This document shows, piece by piece, positions 46,125 through 55,945 of a stretch of 64,000 bases of DNA (position 1 is the first letter of the stretch; every line of letters starts with the position of its first letter). A model generated the notes under the pieces. The model was not told where the DNA came from, did not search any database, and was given only the letters and a program-made list of their open reading frames with translations. Source of the DNA: Stieleria varia. GTDB taxonomy: Bacteria > Planctomycetota > Planctomycetia > Pirellulales > Pirellulaceae. The stretch spans positions 7,564,001-7,628,000 of the forward strand of contig NZ_CP151726.1 in assembly GCF_038443385.1 (NCBI RefSeq), written 5' to 3'. A program made the translations under genes and the position numbers.

Positions 46125-46607
46125 TTGGCCGATGGTTTGCTCGATCGCGTGGTGAAGATCAAACGCTGTGCCGCTGTGGTCAAAGGCGGTCGCCGATTCA
46201 GCTTTGCCGCCATGGTCGTCGTCGGCGACGGTCGTGGTCGTGTGGGCTGGGGTTATGGCAAGGCCAACGAAGTGCCCCCAAGCGTGCAAAAGGCTCAGAA
46301 ACAAGCCAGTCGCAGCATGATCGCCGTCCCTTTGGTTCAGGGAACCATCCCTCACCAAGTCTGGGGCAGCTTTGGCGCCGCCAAGGTGTTGCTGATCCCC
46401 GCCGGCGCAGGTACCGGTATTATCGCCGGCCAAGCTGTGCGTGCGGTCTGCGAAGCCTGTGGGATTCACGACATTTTGACCAAGTCGTACGGGACCAACA
46501 ATCCTGTCACGCTGGTCAAAGCGACGGTGGAAGCACTGACGAAGTTGCGAACTCGCGAAGAAACAGCCGCATTGCGTGGATTGACGGTCGAAGAACTGAC
46601 CGCCTGA
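46125..46607 (+). CDS. rpsE: 30S ribosomal protein S5
   Basis: The conserved body starts LLDRVVKIKRCAAVVKGGRR and includes FSFAAMVVVGDGRGRVGWGY, GKANEVPPSVQKAQ and GGTG-like AGAGTGIIAGQAVRAVCEAC. The start is uncertain. No ATG or GTG lies in frame. A TTG at 46125, preceded by GGAAGAG, gives 160 aa, and an ATT at 46062 would add 21 basic residues. S5 acts in decoding accuracy and unwinding mRNA at the entry channel. Confidence 0.9.
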   Translation: MADGLLDRVVKIKRCAAVVKGGRRFSFAAMVVVGDGRGRVGWGYGKANEVPPSVQKAQKQASRSMIAVPLVQGTIPHQVWGSFGAAKVLLIPAGAGTGIIAGQAVRAVCEACGIHDILTKSYGTNNPVTLVKATVEALTKLRTREETAALRGLTVEELTA

Positions 46608-46734
46608 TCCAAAATCAAATACATATCGGTCGATCGGTTGCCTGTGGCGACGGTTCGACTGCCCGTCGCGATCGGACAATCACTCGCGAAACTCAGTTGC
46701 TCCAACCTAAGCATACGTAGAAAACGGTCACGTC

Positions 46735-47229
46735 ATGAATTTGAACGACGTCCATCGCGGGATTCAGAAGTTCCGCAAACGCAAACGAATCGGTCGTGGT
46801 CCCGGTAGCGGACACGGCAAGACATCCGGTCGTGGACATAAGGGTCACAAGAGCCGCAGCGGTTACTCGCGTAAACCGAGTTTCCAAGGCGGTGCCATGC
46901 CCATGTTCCGCCGCATCCCTAAGCGTGGTTTCAACAACCGTTGGGCTGTCACTGTCTTTGCTGTTAATATCGGCAAGCTGAACGATCACTTCGACGACGG
47001 CGCAGACGTGACCTTGGAGTCGATGGCGGCCAAGGACGTTGCCAAAGGCAGCTTTGACGAGGTCAAGGTGCTCGGTGACGGCGAGTTGACCAAGAAGCTC
47101 AACGTGCACGCACATCGCTTCAGCAAATCGGCCGAGGAAAAAATCCTCGCCGCAGGCGGTACCGTCAACAAACTGGTTGCCAAACGCACGCCGGCAGAAC
47201 GCGTTGCCTCGCTAAAGGCTGAAAAGTAA
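46735..47229 (+). CDS. rplO: 50S ribosomal protein L15
   Basis: This 164-aa protein begins [20 protein letters not shown]. The glycine/basic stretch [20 protein letters not shown] and [20 protein letters not shown] is characteristic of L15, and the C-terminal domain includes [19 protein letters not shown]. It follows rpsE directly: the 127-bp gap cannot hold rpmD (L30), which usually sits here. Confidence 0.96.
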   Translation: MNLNDVHRGIQKFRKRKRIGRGPGSGHGKTSGRGHKGHKSRSGYSRKPSFQGGAMPMFRRIPKRGFNNRWAVTVFAVNIGKLNDHFDDGADVTLESMAAKDVAKGSFDEVKVLGDGELTKKLNVHAHRFSKSAEEKILAAGGTVNKLVAKRTPAERVASLKAEK

Positions 47230-47376
47230 TTCGCCTCCCGGCAAAGATTTGCCCTCCGTGAGCGAAAAGTCCGCTATCGCTCCAAAAGAGCCGAATCGAT
47301 ACACTTTGGCAGGTTTGAGCCGGGACAAGAGGTTCCGGTCAAATACTGACATGAATTTTTAGGCACGGTACAACGC

Positions 47377-48780
47377 ATGTACGAAAAACTGCGAATCATT
47401 TTCTCGATTCCGGAACTCCGCAAAAAGGTCATGCTGACCTTGGGTTTGCTGGCGATCTATCGAATCGGGTTCCACATCCCCCTGCCGATGATCGCGACCG
47501 ATTTGGGCGCGTCAGCCGGTGGCGGCGGCGCTGCGGACTTCCTGGAAAAGGTCAGCTTGTTTGCCGCGAGCGATTTGCGTCAGGCAACCATCTTTGGTCT
47601 CGGGATCATGCCTTACATTTCGGCATCGATCATCATCCAGTTGCTCGGAACGGTCTACAAACCGTTGGAGGAACTGAAGAAGGAAGGCGAGGCCGGCCGT
47701 AAGAAGATCAACGAATACACTCGATACCTGACCGTCGCGATCTGTATCATCCAGAGCTGGATGTACCTCAAGTTCATGTTGATGGCCGGCGGTCCCAGTG
47801 GCTACGGATTGATCAATGCAAACTTCTTGAACGCCTCCGGGGAATCGCTGTATTTCGGTTGGCAGATCGTTGCAGTGATGGTGATGACCTGCGGAACGGT
47901 GTTCCTGATGTGGTTGGGCGAGCAGATCGATGAACACGGGATCGGAAACGGGATCAGCCTGCTGATCATGGCGGGGATCTTGGCCCAAATGCCCAAGGCC
48001 CTGTATGAGCTGGTTCGAAACATGAAGACCGAACTGACGGGCTTGAGCCGCGGTCAGGTCGGCATTGAAACGTTGATTCTGTTGGCGATCCTGTTCATCG
48101 CGGTCGTCGTCGGTGTGGTGTTCATCACCTTAGGACAGCGAAAGATTCCGACGCAGTCGGCCAAGTTCACTCGTGGTCGCCGTGTCTACGGCGGCTCGCG
48201 TCAAAACTTGCCTCTGCGAATCAACCAAGCCGGCGTGATGCCGATCATTTTCGCCAGCAGCTTGTTGATGATCCCGAGCGTGTTCTTTGGGTTCATGGCC
48301 GGACAGTTTGATACCGAAGGCAGCATGTTCAAGGGACTGAACTTGATCAGTCTCACGATGGGCGATCAGACTTCGTACTTCTTTAATCTCTTGTACGTCA
48401 TGCTGATTTTCTTCTTCTGTTATTTCTGGACGGCGATCACGTTCAATCCCAAGGAAATCTCGGACAACCTTCGCGACAGCGGCACGTTCATTCCTGGATA
48501 CCGTCCGGGCAAGCGGACCACGGACTACATCGAAAAGGTGATGGTTCGTATCACCTATGTCGGTGCAGGATTCCTTGCCTTGGTTGCGATCGTTCCGACG
48601 ATCATCTACGGATCGCTGGGTGTGCCCTACTCGATCGCCGGTTTCTATGGCGGTACGGGTTTGTTGATCGCAGTCAGTGTCGCCTTTGACTTGGTCCAAA
48701 AGATCGACAGCCACTTGGTCATGCGGAACTACCGCGGACTGCTGGAAGGTGCTGGCGGCGGCGTGACCCCAGTCGTTTGA
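47377..48780 (+). CDS. secY: Protein translocase subunit SecY
   Basis: This 467-aa protein with about ten transmembrane helices forms the channel of the Sec translocon. Conserved parts are IPELRKKVMLTLGLLAIYRI with GFHIPLPMI, the plug-side FGLGIMPYISASIIIQLLGT, ISLLIMAGILAQMP and RKIPTQSAKFTRGRRVYGGS in a cytoplasmic loop that contacts ribosome/SecA, with NLPLRINQAGVMPIIFASSL. It lies between rplO and adk in the normal order. Confidence 0.97.
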   Translation: MYEKLRIIFSIPELRKKVMLTLGLLAIYRIGFHIPLPMIATDLGASAGGGGAADFLEKVSLFAASDLRQATIFGLGIMPYISASIIIQLLGTVYKPLEELKKEGEAGRKKINEYTRYLTVAICIIQSWMYLKFMLMAGGPSGYGLINANFLNASGESLYFGWQIVAVMVMTCGTVFLMWLGEQIDEHGIGNGISLLIMAGILAQMPKALYELVRNMKTELTGLSRGQVGIETLILLAILFIAVVVGVVFITLGQRKIPTQSAKFTRGRRVYGGSRQNLPLRINQAGVMPIIFASSLLMIPSVFFGFMAGQFDTEGSMFKGLNLISLTMGDQTSYFFNLLYVMLIFFFCYFWTAITFNPKEISDNLRDSGTFIPGYRPGKRTTDYIEKVMVRITYVGAGFLALVAIVPTIIYGSLGVPYSIAGFYGGTGLLIAVSVAFDLVQKIDSHLVMRNYRGLLEGAGGGVTPVV

Positions 48781-48796
48781 TCGGGGTCTGATTCTG

Positions 48797-49366
48797 ATGC
48801 GGATCGTTTTCATCGGACCGCCGGGATCAGGCAAGGGGACGCAGTGTCAGCGGTTACTCGCACGTTACCCGCTGGCTCACATCTCAACAGGCGAAATGCT
48901 CCGCAATACGCCCACGGACACCGAGTTGGGCCTGTGGATCGCGGAGTTGATTGCGTTGGGGAACTTGGCGCCCGATGACTTGGTCATGTCGATTGTCCGA
49001 CGGCGACTTGAGGAGGACGACTGCCAATCTGGTTGTTTATTCGACGGCGTCCCGCGAACGCTGACGCAAGCCAAGATGCTCGACGAGTTGTTGGCCGAGT
49101 CCGAGGAACATATTGACTTGGTTTTGTCCCTGCAGGTTGAAACGCACGAGATCTTGCGTCGATTGACCGCCAGAGCGGTCATCGAAGGCCGTCGTGACGA
49201 CAACACCGCCGCCATTGAGGCTCGTTTGGACCTTTTCTATCAGCGGACGCTGCCCACCCTGGACTACTATCGACAGAGCGGAATCGTCCGTGAAATTGAT
49301 GGAATGCGTGACCCTGATGAGGTTTTTGTCAGCATTGTCGACGCCATCTCAACGTCGGCCGGCTGA
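48797..49366 (+). CDS. adk: Adenylate kinase
   Basis: This 189-aa protein has a P-loop (GPPGSGKGTQC, residues 7-17), the AMP-binding HISTGEMLR and FDGVPRT, and a short LID (RRDDNTAAIEARL) without zinc cysteines, so it is the short form. It converts AMP and ATP to two ADP. It is 16 bp after secY, probably in the same transcript. In many bacteria map, infA and rpmJ follow; here they do not. Confidence 0.94.
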   Translation: MRIVFIGPPGSGKGTQCQRLLARYPLAHISTGEMLRNTPTDTELGLWIAELIALGNLAPDDLVMSIVRRRLEEDDCQSGCLFDGVPRTLTQAKMLDELLAESEEHIDLVLSLQVETHEILRRLTARAVIEGRRDDNTAAIEARLDLFYQRTLPTLDYYRQSGIVREIDGMRDPDEVFVSIVDAISTSAG

Positions 49367-49500
49367 ACATCACCGCAGGGACTCCCATTTCGACGGTCCC
49401 CGATTCGCTCGATAGGTCCTACAATGAATCTCGTTAGAATCGAGCTACAAATCATTCTGATCGATTCTTATCTGTGCCGATCCATCCCAGAGGCTTGTTC

Positions 49501-52500
49501 GTGAATCATCCAAGACTTCGTCACGGTTCTCCACTTCGTAGCCGGCTGATGTACTGCGCGCTGATCGCGTTGTCGGCAATCCTGGGGGCCGATCACGTTT
49601 CCGCGCAGAACATGATCATTCAGAACGGCCAACCGGCGTCCGGCCGGTTCATCGAGCCGCCGCGGTGGTTGTTGCAGCAGGTGCGCGAAGCCGAATCGGC
49701 GATCGAGAAAGAACAGTACTCCGAGGCGGTCGTTCGCTTGGGCGACTTGTTGCAAGGCGAAGACGTCAACGCGGATGGCGAAGCGTTTGCCGGACAGGAC
49801 TATTTTTTGTCCATCGATCCACTCGTCAGCGTACAGCGACTGGACGAAAGCGTTCTGAAGAAGTGCCGTGACATGATCGGCAACTTGCCCGAGGCGGCTC
49901 GCGAAACTTACGAGTTGCGTTACGGCCCGTTGGCACAGCGAGAGTTGGACGAAGCCGCACAGAGTCGCGATTGGCAACGACTTCGGGACGTGCGACGCAA
50001 GTTCTTTCATACTGCGGCAGGCTACACCGCGTCATACTTGCTGGCCGTACGAGAAATGCAAACCGGGCATCCGCTCGCTGCATCCGCTTTGCTGGATGAT
50101 GTGGTCAGTCAGCAACGAGCGATCAAGCAGATTGGACAGGGAGTTCGTGTGCTGCATTCTGCTGCGTGCAGTGTTTCTGGCAGAGACGTTCCGGATCCGC
50201 CCGTTGCGAACAACGCAACAGTGGTTCTCGGTGGATCGGAGACAACGTTGCCGTCATCGGATCAGTGGCCTGCATGGTTGGACGAGCATTTCAGCGTCAC
50301 GATCGACCGAGCTGGCGGCGAGATGGCGGAGTACCGGTTTCTCGGGGGCGGTTCCAATCGCAATGAAACCCGGGCGGGAGAGATGCCGATCGGCAACGCG
50401 TCCTGGGTCGTTCCGACGGTCAACAGCACCGCTGAGGAACGTATGATCATGGAAGAGTCCGAGCGGTTGGTTTCATCTGGCAAACTGCCGCCGCCGAGCT
50501 GGTCTCCCTTGCGGATCGGTGACCACGTTTTGATGCGTTGCACCGAACGTCTGCGTGGAATCGATCATCGGACCGGCAAGCGGATCTGGGAATGGCCTTG
50601 GTATTCGGCCGACAACAACGTAGAAGACGACGAAACGGTCGTTGATTTGGCTGGTCCGGATGAAAACCCGACCGATGTTCTCGTGCAACGTGTTTGGAAT
50701 GACTTGCCGTACGGTCAAGTGACCAGCGATGGAGAGCGTGTTTTCATGCTGGATTCTCTGGAGTCCGTTCAGCCAGTGATGTTCAACGCGGTGATCGGAA
50801 TTCAAGGCACGCTGCCCAAGTCAAAAGAGGGCAATACGCTGGTCGCGTTGGAACTGGCGACGGAAGGAAAACTATTGTGGCGTCTGGGGCAGGGCGAATC
50901 GGAGGGGACGCCACTCAGCGAAGCGTTCTTTCTCGGCGCACCACTGCCCGTCGACGGGCGGTTGTACGCGATGGTCGAAATCTCAGGCGACATCTCTCTG
51001 GTTTGCCTTGATCCCGCATCGGGTGAGTTGCTGTGGCTGCAGCAACTCGTATCGATGGAATCACTAGGTGTTGAGTACGACGCCGTCCGGCGAATCTCGG
51101 GGGCCACCCCCACGTACCATGAAGGCGTGTTGATTTGTCCGACCGGTGCAGGCGTGACCATCGCGATCGACTTGGGAGACCGCATGCTGCGATGGGGCCG
51201 TAGTTATCCCCGCAAAGCGACCGTGCCCCGAGGTTACAACACACAGCAATCTGCTCCGGATGCGGAAGCCTTGATGCAACGCTGGCACCACGGTTCGGCA
51301 ATCGCGTCGGGACGATACGTCGTGCAGTCGCCTTCGGAAACCGATCAAATGTTTTGCTGGGATGTGCTCAGCGGCAAGACCAGCTTCAACACCAAACAGC
51401 GTGAGAGCGCACTGTACGTTGCCGGTATTCAAGACGATCAATGCTTGATTGTCGGACCCAATGAAGTCCAGGCCATTGACCTGGCTACCGGTTCCACCAA
51501 ATGGACGACGAAATCGGACCTGTTGCCCTCAGGCGAACAAATCGTCGGCAGAGGCGTCTTTGGCATCGATAGCTATCTGTTGCCCGTCTCAGGAAACCAA
51601 CTGTTCCAAATTTCGCTTGAGGACGGTTCTCTATTGCAACATCGCAGCGTCAACTTTTCCGTCGGCAATTTGGTTGCCGTTGATGGCGAAATCCTGTCTC
51701 AGAGCCCCACTCAACTGTCGTTGGTCAGCGGCGAGAAAAGTTTGGCTCAGTGGGTCGAGCAAGCGATCGCTGCAACACCTGATGATGTCAATGTGTTGGT
51801 GCAACAGGCACAACTCTACGTTCAACGTGACGAACGAACCAAAGCGTTGGAGGTGCTGGATAAGGCGAGAGAGCTGGAGCCCGACAACGACGATGCCCTG
51901 GCGCTGTCGGTTTCCGCCATGCTGGGCATGTATCGGGCAGACCCCGATCAGTCTGATGACTTCATCGACGAGCTCAGCGCACTGATTCACGATTCGTCTC
52001 AACGAATGGAGTTCCTCGCTCTACGAATTCAAAAGTCACTTCGCGACGAAATGCCGATCGATGCGATCCGGCAGTTGACGGAATTCTCTTCGGAAGTCAT
52101 CGATCAGCCGACGTCGGCCTTGGAAGCCGGCCATTCGCTCACCGAGACAACCCGCCAAGCTGCTCCATCGAGCTGGATTTCGGCCCGTGCAGCCGAAGTC
52201 CGTTCCGTTGCCCAACGCACCGAAAAATTGACCGACGTCAATCAGATCGTTTCGGACTACTTGGAAAACAAATCGGTCGGCTCGAACAGTTTGCTGCGAC
52301 GACTTTTGCGATTCTATCAGCCGCTGGGTGTTGGCGAATTGAGCCGACGCTACGCAAAAAATCTGCTGCAGCAAGACGAAACCCTGGCGGCCGAGCGGGC
52401 AGCCATGGGAATCGCGGTGCCCCCTAACACGCCGGTCAAGCAAACCGATACAGAGAACCAAACCGAAACCTCCGACGCCATTGATTCCGAGTATGCCCTG

Positions 52501-54165
52501 ATGCTGGCGGAGGTTTATGCCCGAGGACGATTCGGTGCCGATGCGTTGAACTGGCTTGCCGCTGCCGGCCCCATCGATGAACAGAGCGAGCGAGTCGCGG
52601 AAATCGAAAAACTTGCCAAGGGCTCACAACCGGAGACGGCCAGCGCGTTGGACGTCAAATCCCAGGTTCAGTTGAACTGGAGTTCGGAACGACTGGGCAA
52701 TCCGGGCTACAACCGAATGAACGTACGCAGCGTAGCCCAACCGAGCCTATCGGGCTGTCTGACGTTTGAAGGCTGGAATGTGATCAGCGACCAGACCAGC
52801 GTGTGGACTCAAGATCCACTGGGCGAGCCTCGACGGCTGTCCATTCAACGCATTCCCACTGGCAATGACGACGCCTACGAAGTCGCCATCCACGGCGGGA
52901 TCATGCTGATGATCCGTCCAGGCGAAATCACCGCGGTGGACCTGTTTAATCTGCGTGAGCAACCGTCATCGGCCGTGGTGCTGTGGCGGAGGAACTTGGG
53001 CAATAGTGACGCAGCCATGTCGAGACGTCGCAGCGCGATCAGCAAGTTCGGCAGCCAGCACACCCGCTATTCGATGAGTTCTCGCGGTCAGGAATTTCGA
53101 GTCGGTCCGATCTTGGGCGATCGCGTCGTTGTTTTACAAGGCGGTGAGCTGATGGCCATCGATATTCTCACTAACGAAACACTATGGCGAAACTCAGAGG
53201 CTCCGATCAGCGGATCGATTGTGACCGATGGCCACGAAGTCGCTGTGGTGCGCCACGTCGGGGTCCGCAGTGGTGTCCTGGAAAACGAAATCGCACTGTT
53301 TGATGTTCTCGATGGAAAGAAGAACACCACTCGGCCTTGGCAACACGGTGAGGTCTGGGAGACCAACGGTCGCAATGTGCTGGCCTATTCACCGGGCGAG
53401 GACCCTACGCTCTACGACGTCAAACTGGTCGACGCGTTTACCGACGAAGTGTTGCTGAGCATGCAGTCGCCCGTCAAACAACAATCAAAACTGTCCGCAC
53501 CGAAGGGATACGGCGAAATCGTCGGCAATCGATACATGGTTTTGCTGGATACACTGGGACAACTGACCGTCTGGGATATCCAGGAGGGCAAAGAAATCTG
53601 TCGCCAGGAAGTGACGGCGGACGACCGATTGATTTCGATTCATTGTTTGCTGTCCGAGGGTCGCCTGCTGGTCATGCCAGAACGCTACGAGGCTCCCAGC
53701 GACCTGGTCACGCGTTCCAACAATGAACACTTGACCGTTCACGGGGTCTACGCGATTTCGCTCGAAAGCGGTGATTTGCAGTGGGAGCGAACTTTCGATG
53801 AACCGTGGGGCTGCACACTGTCCCAACCCTACCGCTCTCCCGTCGTGTTTTTCACTCGTTCCATAACCACTCATGAGCCCAATAAACGGACGCGTACCGT
53901 TCGCTTGGACGTGCAGATGCTGGATATCTCAGATGGAAAGACATTGCACGAAGAATTGGCTAAGGAAGTGGCCTCAAACTCCAACGGCTTGGCCACCCAG
54001 GTCAGAGTGAGTCCCTGGCAAAACCAAGTCGTTGCTCGCATTGAAAGCGAAACCCTGGTGTACACCTTTGCCGCGTTTGCCAACGGCAATCAGACGGAGA
54101 ACGATACCGCAGAAAAAGAAAGCAACGAGCCTGGACTCAGCGGACGACCGTTGGAAGATGAATGA
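49501..54165 (+). CDS. Large secreted PQQ-like beta-propeller/TPR protein
   Basis: The GTG at 49501, preceded by AGAGG, gives 1554 aa; a GTG at 49474 lacks a ribosome-binding site. A signal peptide lies at about residues 15-36 (MYCALIALSAILGADHVSAQ). Two propeller-like regions (about 330-760 and 1060-1520) contain many blades of the form TGKRIWEWPW or LEDGSLLQHR, typical of PQQ/quinoprotein-like repeats. TPR-like helices lie between (about 770-820, VLVQQAQLYVQRDERTKALE). Domains of this type usually bind proteins or act as scaffolds in the periplasm; no enzyme residues are recognised. It follows adk in the same direction after 134 bp. Confidence 0.8.
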   Translation: MNHPRLRHGSPLRSRLMYCALIALSAILGADHVSAQNMIIQNGQPASGRFIEPPRWLLQQVREAESAIEKEQYSEAVVRLGDLLQGEDVNADGEAFAGQDYFLSIDPLVSVQRLDESVLKKCRDMIGNLPEAARETYELRYGPLAQRELDEAAQSRDWQRLRDVRRKFFHTAAGYTASYLLAVREMQTGHPLAASALLDDVVSQQRAIKQIGQGVRVLHSAACSVSGRDVPDPPVANNATVVLGGSETTLPSSDQWPAWLDEHFSVTIDRAGGEMAEYRFLGGGSNRNETRAGEMPIGNASWVVPTVNSTAEERMIMEESERLVSSGKLPPPSWSPLRIGDHVLMRCTERLRGIDHRTGKRIWEWPWYSADNNVEDDETVVDLAGPDENPTDVLVQRVWNDLPYGQVTSDGERVFMLDSLESVQPVMFNAVIGIQGTLPKSKEGNTLVALELATEGKLLWRLGQGESEGTPLSEAFFLGAPLPVDGRLYAMVEISGDISLVCLDPASGELLWLQQLVSMESLGVEYDAVRRISGATPTYHEGVLICPTGAGVTIAIDLGDRMLRWGRSYPRKATVPRGYNTQQSAPDAEALMQRWHHGSAIASGRYVVQSPSETDQMFCWDVLSGKTSFNTKQRESALYVAGIQDDQCLIVGPNEVQAIDLATGSTKWTTKSDLLPSGEQIVGRGVFGIDSYLLPVSGNQLFQISLEDGSLLQHRSVNFSVGNLVAVDGEILSQSPTQLSLVSGEKSLAQWVEQAIAATPDDVNVLVQQAQLYVQRDERTKALEVLDKARELEPDNDDALALSVSAMLGMYRADPDQSDDFIDELSALIHDSSQRMEFLALRIQKSLRDEMPIDAIRQLTEFSSEVIDQPTSALEAGHSLTETTRQAAPSSWISARAAEVRSVAQRTEKLTDVNQIVSDYLENKSVGSNSLLRRLLRFYQPLGVGELSRRYAKNLLQQDETLAAERAAMGIAVPPNTPVKQTDTENQTETSDAIDSEYALMLAEVYARGRFGADALNWLAAAGPIDEQSERVAEIEKLAKGSQPETASALDVKSQVQLNWSSERLGNPGYNRMNVRSVAQPSLSGCLTFEGWNVISDQTSVWTQDPLGEPRRLSIQRIPTGNDDAYEVAIHGGIMLMIRPGEITAVDLFNLREQPSSAVVLWRRNLGNSDAAMSRRRSAISKFGSQHTRYSMSSRGQEFRVGPILGDRVVVLQGGELMAIDILTNETLWRNSEAPISGSIVTDGHEVAVVRHVGVRSGVLENEIALFDVLDGKKNTTRPWQHGEVWETNGRNVLAYSPGEDPTLYDVKLVDAFTDEVLLSMQSPVKQQSKLSAPKGYGEIVGNRYMVLLDTLGQLTVWDIQEGKEICRQEVTADDRLISIHCLLSEGRLLVMPERYEAPSDLVTRSNNEHLTVHGVYAISLESGDLQWERTFDEPWGCTLSQPYRSPVVFFTRSITTHEPNKRTRTVRLDVQMLDISDGKTLHEELAKEVASNSNGLATQVRVSPWQNQVVARIESETLVYTFAAFANGNQTENDTAEKESNEPGLSGRPLEDE

Positions 54166-54289
54166 ACGCTAGCAAGGTGAGTTTTCAGGCTCCTCTTGTC
54201 CTGTAATCTCGCTCTCACTACTCTGATCCTGCGTGAAGGGAGTTTCACGCCACGGGAACGGGACGCCAAACGCCAGGGAAGGTGTCAGC

Positions 54290-55945
54290 ATGCTTAGAAA
54301 TTGGACCATCCAAAAGAAATTGGTTGCCGGGATCACGCTTCTGTCGTTGATCTTTGCGTTCACTGCCGTCAGTGGAATCACCGGCTTGCGTCGCTACCGT
54401 TCTCTGGCAATCGAAGTCGAGCAGCGTGCCGATGAGATCCTTTTTGCCCACGACTTGAATCGCTGCGCAGAAATCCTCCGGCAGAGCCAGTCTCGGATGT
54501 CTCGGTTGGAAAACAACATCGGGATGATCGAATCGGTTTTCAGCCCCAGTGAAGTCGATGTCGAACGCGTCGCCATTGAGAATGCATTGGTCGAAATGCG
54601 GCTCAAACTGGAACGGTATCAACAGCACATTCAGGAAGTCGCTCAGTCGAATCAAAGCTCTTTGTTGGTCGATCGTGATCTGCAACGGGACAGTCTGACT
54701 GAGATCAGTGCGATCGTTCACTTGGTGGATCAATACTGGCACAGTCCAACCTACCATCGTGACCTGCCACTGGGTGATACGCTCAACAAGTTGGTGGAAA
54801 CCACTCATGATCACTTTGATCTGATCCACCGTGGAATGGCCGAGTTCCGCGAGGATGCGCATCAAAAGTACGTCGGTTGGATGTGGAGTTGGTCTGCCTA
54901 CACCAGCTTGGCACTTGGTGCCGTGATTCTGCTGAGTTGGTCGTTTCGCACCTTGGTGGTCAAGCCGTTTCAGACGCTGCTGTCAGGATCGCGGTTGGTC
55001 GCCGGCGGGCAGTTCGGACACCGCATCGACCTGGGGACCAACGATGAGTTGAGCGAACTGGCCGAGGCCATGAACGCGATGAGTCAGCGATTCATGGATG
55101 CCTACGCCAAGGAACGTAACCTCAACCGTGAATTGGAAAAGAAGGTGCGTGACCGGACTCGCGAGCTGATCAAGAACGAACAACTTGCCAGCGTCGGATT
55201 CTTAGCCGCCGGCGTTGCACACGAAATCAACAACCCGTTGGCGGCGATCGCTTTCAGCGCCGAGGAACTCGGTGACAATGTCGAAGATCTTTCGTCGTTG
55301 AGCCCAACGCCGATCGAGCAAGAAATCTACAACAATCTGCACAAGAATCTGCGACGCATCCAAGACCAGGCCTTTCGTTGCAAGGACATCACCGATCGGC
55401 TGTTGGATTTCAGCCGTTTGGGCGACTCACGACGCAGCGAGACCGATCTGAAAACACTGGTGGATGAATTGGTGGCAATGGTCGTCAAAGTCGGCAAGTT
55501 CCAATGCAAGACGGTGCGCACCCACTGCGAGGACGATGTCTTTGCCCATTGCAACCGCCAGGAGATCCAACAAGTGGTTCTGAATCTGGTCACCAACGCC
55601 ATGGAAAGTGTTGATACCGAAGGGGCAGTTGATGTATACGTCACTCACCAAGATGGATGTGCCGCAGTGATCGTCCAGGACAACGGTTGTGGTATGGATC
55701 AAGAAGTCAAGGAGCATCTCTTTGAACCGTTCTACACGCGTCGACAGGACGGAACCGGCACGGGGCTGGGATTGAGTATCTCCTACCGAATCGTTTCACA
55801 GCACCACGGATCTCTGATCGCCGAGAGCGACGGCGTCGGCAAAGGATCTCGTTTGGTGCTCCTGCTGCCCACGGAAGCATCGTCGGCAAGCCTCTCAGAA
55901 AACCACGAAAGTCATTGGAATCATGAGCCGCAAAAAGTTGCCTAA
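54290..55945 (+). CDS. Sensor histidine kinase
   Basis: The ATG at 54290, preceded by AGGGAAGG, gives 551 aa. The order is: a first transmembrane helix (KKLVAGITLLSLIFAFTAVS, about 9-28), a helical extracytoplasmic sensor region (about 40-205), a second helix (SLALGAVILLSWSFRTLVV), a HAMP-type linker, HisKA with FLAAGVAHEINNPLAAIAFS (phosphorylated His311) and HATPase_c with NLVTNAMES, QDNGCGMD and GTGLGLSISYR. It autophosphorylates and passes phosphate to the response regulator whose gene overlaps its end by 23 bp. The signal is unknown. Confidence 0.93.
   Translation: MLRNWTIQKKLVAGITLLSLIFAFTAVSGITGLRRYRSLAIEVEQRADEILFAHDLNRCAEILRQSQSRMSRLENNIGMIESVFSPSEVDVERVAIENALVEMRLKLERYQQHIQEVAQSNQSSLLVDRDLQRDSLTEISAIVHLVDQYWHSPTYHRDLPLGDTLNKLVETTHDHFDLIHRGMAEFREDAHQKYVGWMWSWSAYTSLALGAVILLSWSFRTLVVKPFQTLLSGSRLVAGGQFGHRIDLGTNDELSELAEAMNAMSQRFMDAYAKERNLNRELEKKVRDRTRELIKNEQLASVGFLAAGVAHEINNPLAAIAFSAEELGDNVEDLSSLSPTPIEQEIYNNLHKNLRRIQDQAFRCKDITDRLLDFSRLGDSRRSETDLKTLVDELVAMVVKVGKFQCKTVRTHCEDDVFAHCNRQEIQQVVLNLVTNAMESVDTEGAVDVYVTHQDGCAAVIVQDNGCGMDQEVKEHLFEPFYTRRQDGTGTGLGLSISYRIVSQHHGSLIAESDGVGKGSRLVLLLPTEASSASLSENHESHWNHEPQKVA

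Noticed and set aside
48130..48834. Minus-strand frame of 234 codons
   Set aside because: It is antisense to secY with no recognisable protein features.
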